Notes: generated by a model from the letters alone, not told the origin. 64,000 bases of DNA from Pseudomonas sp. GM79 (GCF_000282495.1 NZ_AKJE01000025.1:124001-188000); one strand, 5' to 3'; positions 35,884 to 46,435 are shown, counted from the first letter of the stretch. Numbers and translations are program-made.

Positions 35884-37704
35884 GTGATCGAAAATCTACG
35901 CAACATCGCCATCATTGCTCACGTTGACCATGGTAAAACCACCCTGGTAGACAAACTCTTGCGTCAATCCGGCACCCTGGAGCGCAACGAGCTCAACGAC
36001 GAGCGCGTGATGGACTCCAACGACCAGGAAAAAGAGCGCGGTATTACCATTCTGGCGAAAAACACCGCCATCAACTGGAACGGCTACCACATCAACATCG
36101 TGGACACCCCGGGCCACGCCGACTTCGGCGGCGAAGTTGAACGCGTAATGTCGATGGTTGACTCCGTTCTGCTGCTGGTTGACGCTCAAGACGGCCCTAT
36201 GCCGCAAACCCGTTTCGTGACCAAGAAGGCTTTCGAAGCCGGCCTGCGTCCAATCGTGGTGATCAACAAGGTTGACCGTCCAGGCGCGCGTCCGGACTGG
36301 GTTCTGGACCAGATCTTCGACCTGTTCGACAACCTCGGTGCTACCGAAGAACAGCTGGACTTCAAAGTCGTCTACGCCTCGGCCCTGAACGGCATTGCCG
36401 GTCTGGAACACACCGACATGGCTGAAGACATGACTCCGCTGTACCAGTCGATCGTCGACAACGTACCTGCGCCGAAAGTCGACCGTGACGGTCCGTTCCA
36501 GATGCAAATCTCCGCTCTGGACTACAACAGCTTCCTGGGTGTTATCGGCGTTGGCCGTATCGCTCGTGGTCGCGTCAAGCCGAACACCCCGGTTGTCGCT
36601 ATCGGTGCCGACGGCAAGAAGCGTAACGGTCGTATCCTGAAGCTGATGGGTCACCACGGTCTGCACCGTGTAGACGTTGAAGAAGCTGCTGCAGGCGACA
36701 TCGTGTGCATCAGCGGTATGGACTCGCTGTTCATCTCCGACACCCTGTGCCACCCGGACACCGTTGAAGCGATGAAGCCGTTGACTGTCGACGAGCCAAC
36801 CGTTTCCATGACCTTCCAGGTAAACGACTCGCCTTTCTGCGGTAAAGAAGGCAAGTTCGTGACTTCCCGTAACATCAAGGAACGTCTGGACAAAGAGCTG
36901 CTGTACAACGTTGCACTGCGCGTTGAAGAAGGCGACTCGGCTGACAAGTTCAAGGTTTCCGGCCGTGGCGAACTGCACCTCTCGGTACTGATCGAAACCA
37001 TGCGTCGCGAAGGCTTCGAAATGGCTGTAGGCCGTCCGGAAGTGATCATCCGTCTGGTTGACGGCGTGAAGCACGAACCGTTCGAAAACGTCACCATCGA
37101 CCTGCCGGAAGAATCCCAGGGCAAGGTGATGGAAGAGATGGGCCTGCGTAAGGGCGACCTGACCAACATGGTGCCGGATGGCAAGGGCCGTGTACGTCTG
37201 GAATACAACATCCCTGCTCGTGGTCTGATCGGTTTCCGTAACCAGTTCCTGACCCTGACCAACGGTGCTGGCATCCTGACCTCGATCTTCGACCGTTACG
37301 ACGTGATGAAGTCCGGCGACATGTCCGGCCGTCAGAACGGCGTTCTGGTTTCGGTTGAAACCGGCAAGGCACTGACCTACTCCCTGGAAACCCTGCAGGC
37401 GCGTGGCAAGCTGTTCGTCGAACACGGCCAGGAAATCTACAACGGTCAGATCGTTGGTCTGAACAGCCGTGACAACGACCTGGGCGTCAACCCTACCAAG
37501 GGCAAGAAGCTCGACAACATGCGTGCTTCGGGTAAAGACGAAACCATCGCTCTGGTTCCACCTGTTCGCTTCACCCTGGAACAGGCTCTGGAATTCATCC
37601 AGGACGACGAGCTGTGCGAAGTGACTCCTAAGTCCATTCGTCTTCGCAAGAAGATTCTGGACGAAAGCGAGCGTACCCGCGCTGCCAAGAAAGCCAAGGC
37701 GTAA
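35884..37704 (+). CDS. typA: Ribosome-associated GTPase TypA/BipA
   Basis: A 606-residue translational GTPase related to EF-G. G1 HVDHGKTT, G2 '[10 protein letters not shown]', G3 DTPGHAD, G4 NKVD, then domain 2, EF-G-like domains and the BipA-specific C-terminus that binds the ribosome. It assists 50S assembly and growth under stress or cold. It starts with GTG at 35884; no earlier start keeps the family N-terminus. A strong terminator follows. Confidence 0.97.
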   Translation: MIENLRNIAIIAHVDHGKTTLVDKLLRQSGTLERNELNDERVMDSNDQEKERGITILAKNTAINWNGYHINIVDTPGHADFGGEVERVMSMVDSVLLLVDAQDGPMPQTRFVTKKAFEAGLRPIVVINKVDRPGARPDWVLDQIFDLFDNLGATEEQLDFKVVYASALNGIAGLEHTDMAEDMTPLYQSIVDNVPAPKVDRDGPFQMQISALDYNSFLGVIGVGRIARGRVKPNTPVVAIGADGKKRNGRILKLMGHHGLHRVDVEEAAAGDIVCISGMDSLFISDTLCHPDTVEAMKPLTVDEPTVSMTFQVNDSPFCGKEGKFVTSRNIKERLDKELLYNVALRVEEGDSADKFKVSGRGELHLSVLIETMRREGFEMAVGRPEVIIRLVDGVKHEPFENVTIDLPEESQGKVMEEMGLRKGDLTNMVPDGKGRVRLEYNIPARGLIGFRNQFLTLTNGAGILTSIFDRYDVMKSGDMSGRQNGVLVSVETGKALTYSLETLQARGKLFVEHGQEIYNGQIVGLNSRDNDLGVNPTKGKKLDNMRASGKDETIALVPPVRFTLEQALEFIQDDELCEVTPKSIRLRKKILDESERTRAAKKAKA

Positions 37705-37721
37705 TTAGCCCCGGCTGAACG

Positions 37722-37756
37722 AAAACGCCCCCGACCGCAAGGTCGGGGGCGTTTTT
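37722..37756 (+). terminator. Terminator of typA
   Basis: A 15-bp stem AAAACGCCCCCGACC / GGTCGGGGGCGTTTT with loop GCAA and a T run. Confidence 0.9.
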
Positions 37757-37793
37757 GTTTGTCTGGGTTTTTTGCGGTGTTTGTGAGGGCCTC

Positions 37794-37887
37794 TTCGCGA
37801 GCAAGCCCGCTCCCACAGGGGATTTGTTCTTTACAGATGATCTGTGTTCAACGCCAATCCCCTGTGGGAGCGGGCTTGCTCGCGAAA
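37794..37887. repeat. Outward-facing REP pair after typA
   Basis: Two REP cores arranged TTCGCGAGC...CCCAC then GTGGGAGC...GCGAA, the opposite order to a REPIN. The 46-bp linker has its own inverted ends (AGGGGATT...AATCCCCT) and an inner CAGATGATCTG palindrome. Confidence 0.85.
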
Positions 37888-37922
37888 GCGGTCTGTCTAT
37901 CGCTGAAGAACTCAACGATTGT

Positions 37923-38360
37923 TTAAAACTTGTCCAGCGTCCGCGGATTGTTCTCGCGCACCACTTCTTTTGGCTTGTACGCGCAATACCCCGGCCGCGG
38001 TCCGATCTTCGGGTGATTGCGGCAGGTATCCGGGCGCTTATCATAAATAGTGCACAAACGGCTCTTGCGATCCAGGTACAGGCAATCGTTGTTGCTCATG
38101 CGCTGAAGGGTGAAGATCTCGGACTTCTGGTTATAGCGCTCGACGATACCTTCCTTCTGCAAACGCTTGGCGATGTTCTTCGGCGGATCGCCACGCTCGA
38201 ATTCGTCGACGATACCGATACGGATCAGATCCTTGATCTTGACCTCGACCGGCAAGGTGCAGCAGCTGGACACGCAGGAACCGCACATCGGGGCAGAGTA
38301 TTTTGCCCAGGTATCGAGGCGATCGATCTCCGCGGCGGCGATCAGGTTGGGCTTCATCAT
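37923..38360 (-). CDS. YkgJ-family cysteine-cluster protein
   Basis: A 145-residue cytosolic protein with the CxxCxxxCC pattern 'MCGSCVSSCC' near residue 25 and further cysteines in 'NDCLYL', 'RLCTIY' and 'DTCRNHP'. The spacing is that of the YkgJ (CxxCx(0,2)C...) family, thought to bind a metal or Fe-S cluster. Function unknown. Either of two adjacent ATGs (38360 or 38357) can be the start. It is monocistronic. Confidence 0.85.
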   Translation of the reverse strand: MMKPNLIAAAEIDRLDTWAKYSAPMCGSCVSSCCTLPVEVKIKDLIRIGIVDEFERGDPPKNIAKRLQKEGIVERYNQKSEIFTLQRMSNNDCLYLDRKSRLCTIYDKRPDTCRNHPKIGPRPGYCAYKPKEVVRENNPRTLDKF

Positions 38361-38616
38361 CGGTTGTTACCAGCGTGTGCATCAGGGCGCGCGATCATAC
38401 CGGGACTGGTGGATTTTTGAACAACCTTTCGCCAGATTTTTTCGCTTGGCGCAAAATAATCCCTGTGTCCGGCACGGCCCCTGCATTGTTTCTGGCACGC
38501 GACAACGTAATGTCGACCTATCTCGCACTAACAGGAAAAACTGCCGAACCAGAGTCTCAATGGTCTGTCAGACCGACTAGGCTCAGACAACTTCACGCTC
38601 GCTCGAGGTCTTATCG

Positions 38617-41067
38617 ATGACTCAAGAACCACTTGTTCGCGAAGCAGAGGTGGCCGCATTCCGCGACGCCGTCTTGACCAAGCTTACCTACGCGGTGGGC
38701 AAAGACCCTGATCACGCCTTCGACCACGACTGGTTCGAAGCCATCGCCCTGGCGGCGCGCGATCACATGGTCGAGCACTGGATGGACCACACCCGGCAGA
38801 TCTACCGCAAAGGCCAGAAACGGGTCTATTACCTCTCCCTTGAATTCCTGATCGGCCGCTTGCTCTATGACAGCCTGAGCAATCTCGGCCTGCTCGATGT
38901 GGCCCGCGAGGCCATGACCGAACTTGGCGTCGACATCGAACGCATCCGTCTGCTGGAGCCCGATGCGGCACTGGGCAATGGAGGCCTCGGGCGTCTGGCG
39001 GCGTGCTTCATGGAAAGCATGTCGACCCTGGGCATCGCCGGCCATGGTTATGGCATTCGTTACGAACACGGTTTGTTCCGTCAGGCCATCGTCGACGGCT
39101 GGCAGCAGGAGCAGACCGAACACTGGCTGGATTTCGGCAACCCATGGGAGTTCGAACGGCCGGAGGTCGCCTACCCGATCGGCTTCGGCGGCAGTGTCGA
39201 AACCGTGACCGATGAGAACGGCAAATCCAGGCAAGTCTGGTCCCCGGCGGAAACCGTGCGGGCCATTGCCTATGACACCCCGGTGGTCGGTTGGCGCGGC
39301 GCGAGTGTCAACACGCTACGACTGTGGCGTGCCCGGGCCATGGAAGAGTTGCACCTGGAACGCTTCAATGCGGGCGACCACCTGGGCGCGGTAGCAGAAG
39401 TGGCCCGGGCTGAAAGTATCTCCCGCGTGCTCTACCCGGCGGACAGCACCGAGGCCGGCCAGGAGCTGCGTCTGCGTCAGGAATACTTCTTCGTCGCCGC
39501 GTCCCTGCAGGATTTGCTGCGCCGCCATCGCAACATGCACACCTCGGTGCTGACCCTGGGTGATCACGCGGCCATTCAACTCAACGACACTCACCCCTCG
39601 ATTGCCGTGGCCGAGTTGATGCGTCAGTTGGTCGACGTTTATGACGTGGCGTGGGATGCGGCGTGGCAGGTCACCGTCGACACGCTGTCGTACACCAACC
39701 ACACGTTGTTGCCGGAAGCGCTGGAAACCTGGCCGGTCGGTTTGATGGAACGGATGCTGCCACGGCACATGCAGATCATTTACTTGATCAACGCCCAGCA
39801 CATCGACTCATTGCGGGCCAAGGGCGTTCACGATTTCGACGTATTGCGTGCGGTGTCGCTGATCGAGGAGGACAACGGTCGTCGCGTGCGCATGGGTAAC
39901 CTGGCATTCCTTGGTTCCCACAGTGTCAACGGCGTGTCCGGCCTGCACACGCAGCTGATGCGCAGCACAGTGTTTTCCGAGTTGCATAAACTCTATCCGG
40001 AGCGGATCAACAACAAGACCAACGGCATTACCTTCCGCCGCTGGCTCTACCAGGCGAACCCCGAGCTGACTTCGATGATGGTCGACGCCCTCGGCCCGGA
40101 TCTGCTGGATAACCCCGAAGAAAGCCTGATAGGGCTGGAACCGTTTGCCGAGAAGACTGCATTCCGCAAACAGTTCGCCGAACAGCGGCTGCACAGTAAG
40201 AAAGCTCTGGCGTACCTGATTCATGAACGGCTGGGGGTTGCGATCAACCCGGCGGCGATGTTCGACGTGCAGGTCAAGCGGATCCACGAATACAAACGTC
40301 AGTTGCTCAACCTGCTGCACACCGTTGCGCTGTATCAGGCGATTCGTGCCGAACCGGAAATAGACTGGGTGCCGCGGGTGAAAATCTTCGCCGGCAAGGC
40401 GGCGGCCAGTTATCACCAGGCCAAATTGATCATCAAACTGACCAACGACATCGCCCGGGTGGTCAACAACGACCCGACCGTGCGTGGTTTGCTCAAAGTG
40501 GTGTTCTTGCCCAACTACAACGTCAGCCTAGCCGAAAGCATCATTCCAGCGGCGGATTTGTCGGAACAGATTTCCACCGCAGGCTTCGAGGCCTCTGGCA
40601 CCAGCAACATGAAGTTCGGCCTCAACGGCGCGCTGACCATCGGCACCCTGGACGGGGCCAACGTGGAGATGAGCGAGCGCATTGGTGTCGAACACATGTT
40701 CATCTTCGGCCTCAGCGCCGAGCAAGTGGAAGCGCGCAAGCTCAACCATGAGTTCAACGCGGCACCGGACATTGCTGCCTCCCATCGACTCAACGATGTG
40801 TTGCAAGCGATTCGCGGAGGGGTGTTCTCGCCAGACGATCCGTCCCGCTACACCACCCTGATTGATTCGCTGGTGGACTATGACCGCTTCCTGGTCTGCG
40901 CCGATTTCGATTCTTACTGGAACGCTCAGATGCGGGTCGAGGCTCATTGGCACGACTCCAAAGAATGGTGGCGCTCGGCGGTATTGAGCAGCGCGCGGAT
41001 GGGCTGGTTCTCGTCCGACCGGACCATTCGCGAGTACGCCACGGATATCTGGAAGGCACTGGAGTAA
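38617..41067 (+). CDS. glgP: Glycogen phosphorylase
   Basis: An 816-residue PLP enzyme that releases glucose-1-phosphate from alpha-glucans by phosphorolysis. 'GNGGLGRLAACFMESM' and 'NDTHPSIAVAELMR' are N-domain hallmarks, and the PLP-binding lysine lies in GTSNMKFGLNGA. The length is normal. GAGG is 11 bp before the ATG. No other glycogen genes are near, so it is a separate unit. Confidence 0.96.
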   Translation: MTQEPLVREAEVAAFRDAVLTKLTYAVGKDPDHAFDHDWFEAIALAARDHMVEHWMDHTRQIYRKGQKRVYYLSLEFLIGRLLYDSLSNLGLLDVAREAMTELGVDIERIRLLEPDAALGNGGLGRLAACFMESMSTLGIAGHGYGIRYEHGLFRQAIVDGWQQEQTEHWLDFGNPWEFERPEVAYPIGFGGSVETVTDENGKSRQVWSPAETVRAIAYDTPVVGWRGASVNTLRLWRARAMEELHLERFNAGDHLGAVAEVARAESISRVLYPADSTEAGQELRLRQEYFFVAASLQDLLRRHRNMHTSVLTLGDHAAIQLNDTHPSIAVAELMRQLVDVYDVAWDAAWQVTVDTLSYTNHTLLPEALETWPVGLMERMLPRHMQIIYLINAQHIDSLRAKGVHDFDVLRAVSLIEEDNGRRVRMGNLAFLGSHSVNGVSGLHTQLMRSTVFSELHKLYPERINNKTNGITFRRWLYQANPELTSMMVDALGPDLLDNPEESLIGLEPFAEKTAFRKQFAEQRLHSKKALAYLIHERLGVAINPAAMFDVQVKRIHEYKRQLLNLLHTVALYQAIRAEPEIDWVPRVKIFAGKAAASYHQAKLIIKLTNDIARVVNNDPTVRGLLKVVFLPNYNVSLAESIIPAADLSEQISTAGFEASGTSNMKFGLNGALTIGTLDGANVEMSERIGVEHMFIFGLSAEQVEARKLNHEFNAAPDIAASHRLNDVLQAIRGGVFSPDDPSRYTTLIDSLVDYDRFLVCADFDSYWNAQMRVEAHWHDSKEWWRSAVLSSARMGWFSSDRTIREYATDIWKALE

Positions 41068-41089
41068 CTTTCTGCAACAAATGTGCGCA

Positions 41090-41111
41090 AGGCCCAACGT
41101 CCGTTGGGCCT
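41090..41111 (+). terminator. Possible weak terminator after glgP
   Basis: A 10-bp stem AGGCCCAACG/CGTTGGGCCT with only two bases between arms and no T run, so it may act as a pausing or RNA-end hairpin rather than a full terminator. Confidence 0.4.
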
Positions 41112-41141
41112 GATCGATATACTAAGCACCAACTTGACCCT

Positions 41142-41246
41142 TGTGGGAGCGGGCTTGCTCGCGAAAGTGGACCGACATTCAACATCGATGTCGAATGTCA
41201 GGCCCTCTTCGCGAGCAAGTCGGATCGCCGCACCGCCGCTCCCACA
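41142..41246. repeat. REPIN with an interrupted right arm
   Basis: The left REP is standard. The right REP reads TTCGCGAGCAAG, then about 15 extra bases (41220-41235), then CCGCTCCCAC. No target duplication is seen around the extra bases. Confidence 0.8.
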
Positions 41247-41371
41247 TTGGATTTGTGGTGCAGATGCAATCTGCTCTCACACTGGACTCCGGGTATCTGC
41301 TCACTAGACTGAGCGTTGACGCTGTATCGCCCGGATTTGCCCCACCGCGGGGCTGCTTAGGGATATCGACC

Positions 41372-44300
41372 ATGCAATGGATGTTCATGCTGATTGGGCT
41401 GCTGCTGGGCTGGCTACTCGACGAGTCGTTCAGCGATGCGCTGTTGGGCGCTCTGCTCGGGCTGGGTATTGGCCAGGCCATCCGCATCGGCCGCTTGAGT
41501 ACTCAAGGCGCCGAGCAGCGACGCTTGCTCGATCAGGCGCAGGTTGCGCTGCATGCGGTCGAGCAGCGACTGGCATTGCTGGAAGTGTCGGGCGTCAAAA
41601 CACCTGAAGCCAGTCAACCTGCGGCTAGCGAGCCGGTTCCATCCCCTGAAATTATTCTCGAGCAAGCCCCTGTCGCATCCCCGGAGCTGATCTGGGAGCT
41701 GCCGCCTGAACTCGAACCCATCACAGCGGCCGCGGCCGAAGCCAGTCGTCCGCAGACAGATGCCTGGAAACCCGAACCGGTTGCCCGCGAACCACAACAA
41801 CCGGCGGCGCCTCGCGGTCCGAACTTCATCGAGCGCGCCATCAGCGGCGCGCGCAACTGGTTGTTCGGCGGTAATACCGTGTTGCGAGTTGGCGTGGTGC
41901 TGTTGTTCCTCGGCCTGGCCTTCCTGTTGCGCTATGCCACCGAAGGCATGGTGGTGCCGGTCGAGTTGCGTTATGCCGGTGTCGCGGCGGCGGCCTTGGG
42001 CTTGCTCGCGCTGGGCTGGTTGCTGCGTCTGCGCAACAGCAATTACGCGTTGATGCTGCAAGGCACCGGGATCGCGGTGTTGTACCTGACCGTATTTGCC
42101 GCGATGCGTCTGCATCCGTTGCTCGACCCCACGGCTGCACTGGGGCTGCTGGTGGTGGTGACGGTGTTCTCGGCGATTCTCGCCATTACCCAAAACGCCT
42201 TGGGCCTGGCTGCCGCTGCTGCCCTGGGTGGTTTCGCCGCGCCGATCCTGACCTCCACCGGCGCCGGCAACCATGTCGCGCTGTTCAGCTACTTCGCCTT
42301 GCTCAATGCCGGCATCCTCGCCATCGCGTGGTTCAAGGCCTGGCGGCTGCTTAACCTGATCGGTTTTGTCGGCACCTTCGGCATCGGGTTGGCCTGGGGC
42401 CTGCGCTCCTACAAGCCTGAACTGCTGTGGAGCACCGAGCCATTCCTGATCCTGTTTTTCCTGATGTACCTGGCCATCGGCCTGTTGTTCGCCCGGCGCA
42501 AACTGCTGGAAATGAGCGATGCGCCCGAGGACGACAGCCGCGATGCACTGCTGCACTGGTCGGCGCGCAAGGGCGATTACGTTGACGGCACGATGCTGTT
42601 CGCCCCTCCGCTGGTGGGCTTCGGTTTGCAGTTCGCGCTGGTGGAGCATCTGGAATTTGCCGCCGCCTTCAGCGCCTTGGCACTGGGCATGATTTACATG
42701 GGGCTGGCACGGTTGCTGATGGGCGGTCGAGCGCTGTTGTTGGCGGAAACCTGTCTGGCACTTGGTGTGATCTTCGCCAGCCTGGCAATTCCGCTGGGGC
42801 TCGACGCGCGTTGGACCGCGGCCGCCTGGGCGGTGGAAGGCGCGGGGATTTTCTGGCTCGGCCTGCGTCAACAACGACCGCTGGCGCGAGCCTTTGCCTT
42901 GCTGCTGCAGCTGGGCTCGGCACTGGCCTTTCTCAGTGAGCTGCGGACCGGTGAGAGCAGCCTGCTCGATGGCGCACCGCTGGGAGCGTTGATGCTCGGT
43001 GTGGCGCTGCTGTTCAGCTTCTACCAATTACGCAAAGCGTTGCCCGAGCAGGCGTCGCAGTGGGAGCGCCAAGCGCTACCGGTGCTGGCCTGTCTGGGGT
43101 TGACGTTCCTCTATCTGCTGGCGCCGCTGTTCTTCTTCACTCATGGCACGGCGATCAGTTGGGCGCTGGCCGGGTTGGCGACGCTGCTCGTCGGCCTGCG
43201 CCTGCAATCGCGAACCTTCCTGTTCACCGCGTTCGCCGTGCAACTGCTCGGTGGTGCGTTGTTCCTGTTGCGGCTGCAAGGGGCGGGTGGTGAGTCGGCT
43301 GCGGTGTTCAGCGCCGGTTGGAGCGGTTTGCTCAGCGCGTCCCTGATCGGGCTGGCATTGATCGCCGGGATGTTGCTGGCGGCCCGCGACGAAATGGTGC
43401 GCAAGGACGTGCGCTTGCTGCGCGGTTTGTCAGTGGTGTTGCTGGCCGGCCTGGTGCTGATCAACCTCGCGGTATTGTTCGTGTTGCCGTGGCAAACCGC
43501 GAGTGCGGTGTGGGCCGCCAGTGGTTTGTTCATCATCTGGTTGAGCCTGTACCTGAAGCAGCGCGTGAGTTTTGTCTTTGGTCTGCTGTTGCAGGTGATC
43601 GGCGGCGCGGCGTTCCTGTTCGCCGGGCCAGACCTGCTCGGCCCGCTGCTCAGCGAAGGGTTGCGACCGCTGGCGCATAGCGGTTTCTGGACGCCGCTGG
43701 TGCTGGGGCTGGCCGCCTTCGTCGGGGCCTGGCGTTTGCAGCTCGGCAATCATGCCTCGGCCTTCGATGGGTTGAGCCTGCAGCGCTTGTCCGAAGTGTT
43801 GCTGGTGTGGGGCGCGGGTTGGTGGGCGCTGGCGTGGGTCAGCGAAGTGCTGCGCTTTGCGCCGTCGAACCTGCAAGCCACTTTGTTGCTGGCCGTCGCC
43901 GCCGTGAGTGTCGCGCTGTGGACGGTATTGGCGCTGCGCCTGAAGTGGTCGTCGCTGGGCTGGCTCTGCACCTTGCTGATTCCCGCTGCCGGTATGGTGC
44001 TGCTCGCGGCCTGGCATTCGCGTTATCACCCGGCCGCCAACGTCGGCTGGCTGGTTTGGGTTGCGGTGTTCGTCGTGCATTTCATCTCCCTGCGGCGTCT
44101 GGCGCCGACGTTGCCCGCAACAGCCCTGAGCGCCGCCCATGTGCTCGGCTGCTGGTTGTTGATCGGCGTGTTGGCCCTGGAGCTGCGTTACGGTCTGCTG
44201 CTGTTGTCGGAGCAGTACAACGCCTGGCGCTGGTTGGGCTGGGCGATTCTGCCGAGCCTGTATCTGGTGCTGATAGCTGCACCGCGTGCATGGCCATGGC

Positions 44301-44956
44301 CGGTGTCGGCTTATCCCCGTGAGTACCGGGTCTATGCCGCTGCGCCGTTGGCACTGTTGATGCTCGGCTGGTTCTGGTTGGCGAACATCGCCAGTGACGG
44401 CACCGCCGAGCCGCTGCCCTATGTGCCACTGATTAACCCGCTGGAGCTGGGTCTGTTGTTTGCCCTGTTCGGCGTTTACGTCTGGTCTCGCAGTGCCGTG
44501 ACGCAACTGGCGATTCGCAAGGAGTACGCCGATAACGCCACGCAAGTGATCGCCGGGGTTTCGCTGTTCGTCTTCTTCACTGCGCTGGTGATGCGCGCGG
44601 CTCACCATTGGGGTGGCGTGCCGTACGCGCTGGATCTGCTGCTTGGGTCGATGTTGGTGCAGGCCGGCCTGTCCATCGTCTGGACCCTGATGGCGCTGAG
44701 TCTGATGATCGGTGGGCATCTGCGTCATCGCCGCGAAGTCTGGCTGATCGGCGCGGCGCTGATCGCGCTGGTGGTCGCCAAGCTGTTCTTCGTTGAATTG
44801 AGTAACCGTGGCGGGCTCGCGCGGATCGTGTCGTTTATCGGCGTTGGCGTGTTGCTGTTGGTGGTGGGCTATTTCGCTCCATTGCCACCCAAGCGTGCCG
44901 AGGCTGTGCCGGATGTTGAAAAACCGGCCCCTGAAACCGAAGGAGTGTCGTCTTGA
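41372..44956 (+). CDS. DUF2339 multi-pass membrane protein
   Basis: A 1194-residue inner-membrane protein of the DUF2339 family. The N-terminus has one hydrophobic segment (MFMLIGLLLGWLLDESF), then a short coiled coil ('GAEQRRLLDQAQVALHAVEQRLALLEV') and a Pro/Glu-rich linker. From about residue 165 to the end there are roughly thirty hydrophobic segments. AGGGAT lies 9 bp before the ATG at 41372. No enzymatic motif is seen. The stop overlaps the start of the DUF3999 gene by 3 bp, so the two products probably work together at the envelope. Confidence 0.85.
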   Translation: MQWMFMLIGLLLGWLLDESFSDALLGALLGLGIGQAIRIGRLSTQGAEQRRLLDQAQVALHAVEQRLALLEVSGVKTPEASQPAASEPVPSPEIILEQAPVASPELIWELPPELEPITAAAAEASRPQTDAWKPEPVAREPQQPAAPRGPNFIERAISGARNWLFGGNTVLRVGVVLLFLGLAFLLRYATEGMVVPVELRYAGVAAAALGLLALGWLLRLRNSNYALMLQGTGIAVLYLTVFAAMRLHPLLDPTAALGLLVVVTVFSAILAITQNALGLAAAAALGGFAAPILTSTGAGNHVALFSYFALLNAGILAIAWFKAWRLLNLIGFVGTFGIGLAWGLRSYKPELLWSTEPFLILFFLMYLAIGLLFARRKLLEMSDAPEDDSRDALLHWSARKGDYVDGTMLFAPPLVGFGLQFALVEHLEFAAAFSALALGMIYMGLARLLMGGRALLLAETCLALGVIFASLAIPLGLDARWTAAAWAVEGAGIFWLGLRQQRPLARAFALLLQLGSALAFLSELRTGESSLLDGAPLGALMLGVALLFSFYQLRKALPEQASQWERQALPVLACLGLTFLYLLAPLFFFTHGTAISWALAGLATLLVGLRLQSRTFLFTAFAVQLLGGALFLLRLQGAGGESAAVFSAGWSGLLSASLIGLALIAGMLLAARDEMVRKDVRLLRGLSVVLLAGLVLINLAVLFVLPWQTASAVWAASGLFIIWLSLYLKQRVSFVFGLLLQVIGGAAFLFAGPDLLGPLLSEGLRPLAHSGFWTPLVLGLAAFVGAWRLQLGNHASAFDGLSLQRLSEVLLVWGAGWWALAWVSEVLRFAPSNLQATLLLAVAAVSVALWTVLALRLKWSSLGWLCTLLIPAAGMVLLAAWHSRYHPAANVGWLVWVAVFVVHFISLRRLAPTLPATALSAAHVLGCWLLIGVLALELRYGLLLLSEQYNAWRWLGWAILPSLYLVLIAAPRAWPWPVSAYPREYRVYAAAPLALLMLGWFWLANIASDGTAEPLPYVPLINPLELGLLFALFGVYVWSRSAVTQLAIRKEYADNATQVIAGVSLFVFFTALVMRAAHHWGGVPYALDLLLGSMLVQAGLSIVWTLMALSLMIGGHLRHRREVWLIGAALIALVVAKLFFVELSNRGGLARIVSFIGVGVLLLVVGYFAPLPPKRAEAVPDVEKPAPETEGVSS

Positions 44957-46320
44957 GTCAGAAGCTGAACCTGGGCTGGTGGGGTGCTGTTGTACTGGGC
45001 GTGACACTGTCGGCCGGCGCGCAGGAAAAACCGGCGGACTTTGCCGCGCAGGTGCCGCTGTCGGTGAGTGGCGAAGGCCCGTGGTATCGCCTGGAATTAC
45101 CCTTGGGCGTGCAATTGAAGGCGCGACAAACCGATCTCAGCGATCTACGCGTGTTCAACGCCGCCGGTGAGCCTCAGGCTTATGCGCTGGCCCGGGAACC
45201 CGCGCAGACCCGCGAAAACCGTATGCTTCACGACGTGAAGTGGTTCCCGTTGTACAACTCGGCGGATGCCACCGAACGCGCGCCGAGTGTGCGCGTGCAA
45301 TCGAACACCAACGGCACGTTGATCGAAGTGCAGCCGTCCAGCCAGTTGGAGGCGGGCGAAGAAGAGCTGCGCGGCTGGCTACTCGATGCCAGCCGCATCA
45401 AGGCGCCGTTACAGCAATTGATCCTCGATTGGACCAGCGATCGCGACGGCTTCCAGCGTTTCAGCATTGAAGCCAGCGACGATTTGCAGCATTGGCAGTC
45501 GTGGGGCGAAGGGCAGGTGGCCCGCCTGACGTTTGCCGACGAACGGGTTGAACAACATGAGGTCGGCCTGCCGGGGCAATCAGCGCGCTATCTGCGTTTG
45601 CTGTGGAGCTCACCGCAATCGGCGCCAGCGCTGACTTCGGCGCAACTGGAAAGCACCAACCCTCGCACCTTGCCGCTGCCGTTGGTCTGGTCGCAACCGT
45701 TGGCTGGCACCCGCGTGAAGGCCGGTGAGTACATCTGGCAATTGCCGATGGGGTTGAATGTCCAGCGCTTGCAGATCGAGCTGAATCAGCCCAACAGCCT
45801 GGCGCCGGTGACGTTGTCGGGTCGCCGGGAAACCAGCCTGCCGTGGCAAACGCTGACCAGCGGTTTGCTCTACCGCTTGACCCAGAATGGCCAGGACGTG
45901 GTGCAGAACGAATTGCAGCTGCCGGGCCAGACCGTGCAGCAATTGAAGCTGACGGTGGATGAGCGCGGCGGTGGCCTGGGCGCCGAAGCGCCGACCGTGC
46001 GGTTTGCCGTGCGCTCCACGCAACTGGTGTTCCTGGCGCGCGGTGCCGGGCCTTATACGCTGGCGTTGGGGAGTGCGACGGTGAAGGCGGCGAGCTTGCC
46101 GTTGTCGACGCTGATTCCCGATTACAGCGCTGCGAAGCTGGCGGCGTTGGGCAAGGCGACCGTGGAGGGTGGGGTTGTGGTGACTCCGGCGGCGACCGTG
46201 CCTGCGGTGGCGGACACGAACTGGAAGAAGTTCGGGCTGTGGGCGGTGCTGTTGCTCAGTGTGCTGTTTCTGGGGGCCATGGCGTTCAGCTTGCTGCGCA
46301 AGCCTGCTGCTAAGTCCTGA
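44953..46320 (+). CDS. DUF3999 exported protein with C-terminal anchor
   Basis: A 455-residue protein of the DUF3999 family. A signal peptide at about 1-23 (ending SAGAQ) is followed by a beta-rich periplasmic domain with a discoidin-like stretch ('FSIEASDDLQHWQSWGEG', 'LPGQSARYLRLLWSS'), then one membrane helix near the C-terminus (about 430-448). It starts with TTG at 44953, supported by AGGAG 7 bp upstream and by the TTGA overlap with the DUF2339 stop. Confidence 0.83.
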   Translation: MSQKLNLGWWGAVVLGVTLSAGAQEKPADFAAQVPLSVSGEGPWYRLELPLGVQLKARQTDLSDLRVFNAAGEPQAYALAREPAQTRENRMLHDVKWFPLYNSADATERAPSVRVQSNTNGTLIEVQPSSQLEAGEEELRGWLLDASRIKAPLQQLILDWTSDRDGFQRFSIEASDDLQHWQSWGEGQVARLTFADERVEQHEVGLPGQSARYLRLLWSSPQSAPALTSAQLESTNPRTLPLPLVWSQPLAGTRVKAGEYIWQLPMGLNVQRLQIELNQPNSLAPVTLSGRRETSLPWQTLTSGLLYRLTQNGQDVVQNELQLPGQTVQQLKLTVDERGGGLGAEAPTVRFAVRSTQLVFLARGAGPYTLALGSATVKAASLPLSTLIPDYSAAKLAALGKATVEGGVVVTPAATVPAVADTNWKKFGLWAVLLLSVLFLGAMAFSLLRKPAAKS

Positions 46321-46342
46321 GGATGGCTGGTGCTATGCGCCA

Positions 46343-46435
46343 TTCGCGAGCAAGCCCGCTCCCACACTGGATCTCGGTCGTACACAAATGTTGTGCACGC
46401 TGAAGATCTACTGTGGGAGCGGGCTTGCCCGCGAA
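46343..46435. repeat. Outward-facing REP pair before fbp
   Basis: TTCGCGAGC...CCCAC and GTGGGAGC...GCGAA around a 46-bp linker. The linker is the inverted counterpart of the one at 48287-48333. The rest of the 46321-46623 gap holds the fbp leader and no gene. Confidence 0.85.

Noticed and set aside
35896..37425. 509-codon open frame antisense to typA
   Set aside because: Shadow of typA with no ribosome site or family features.
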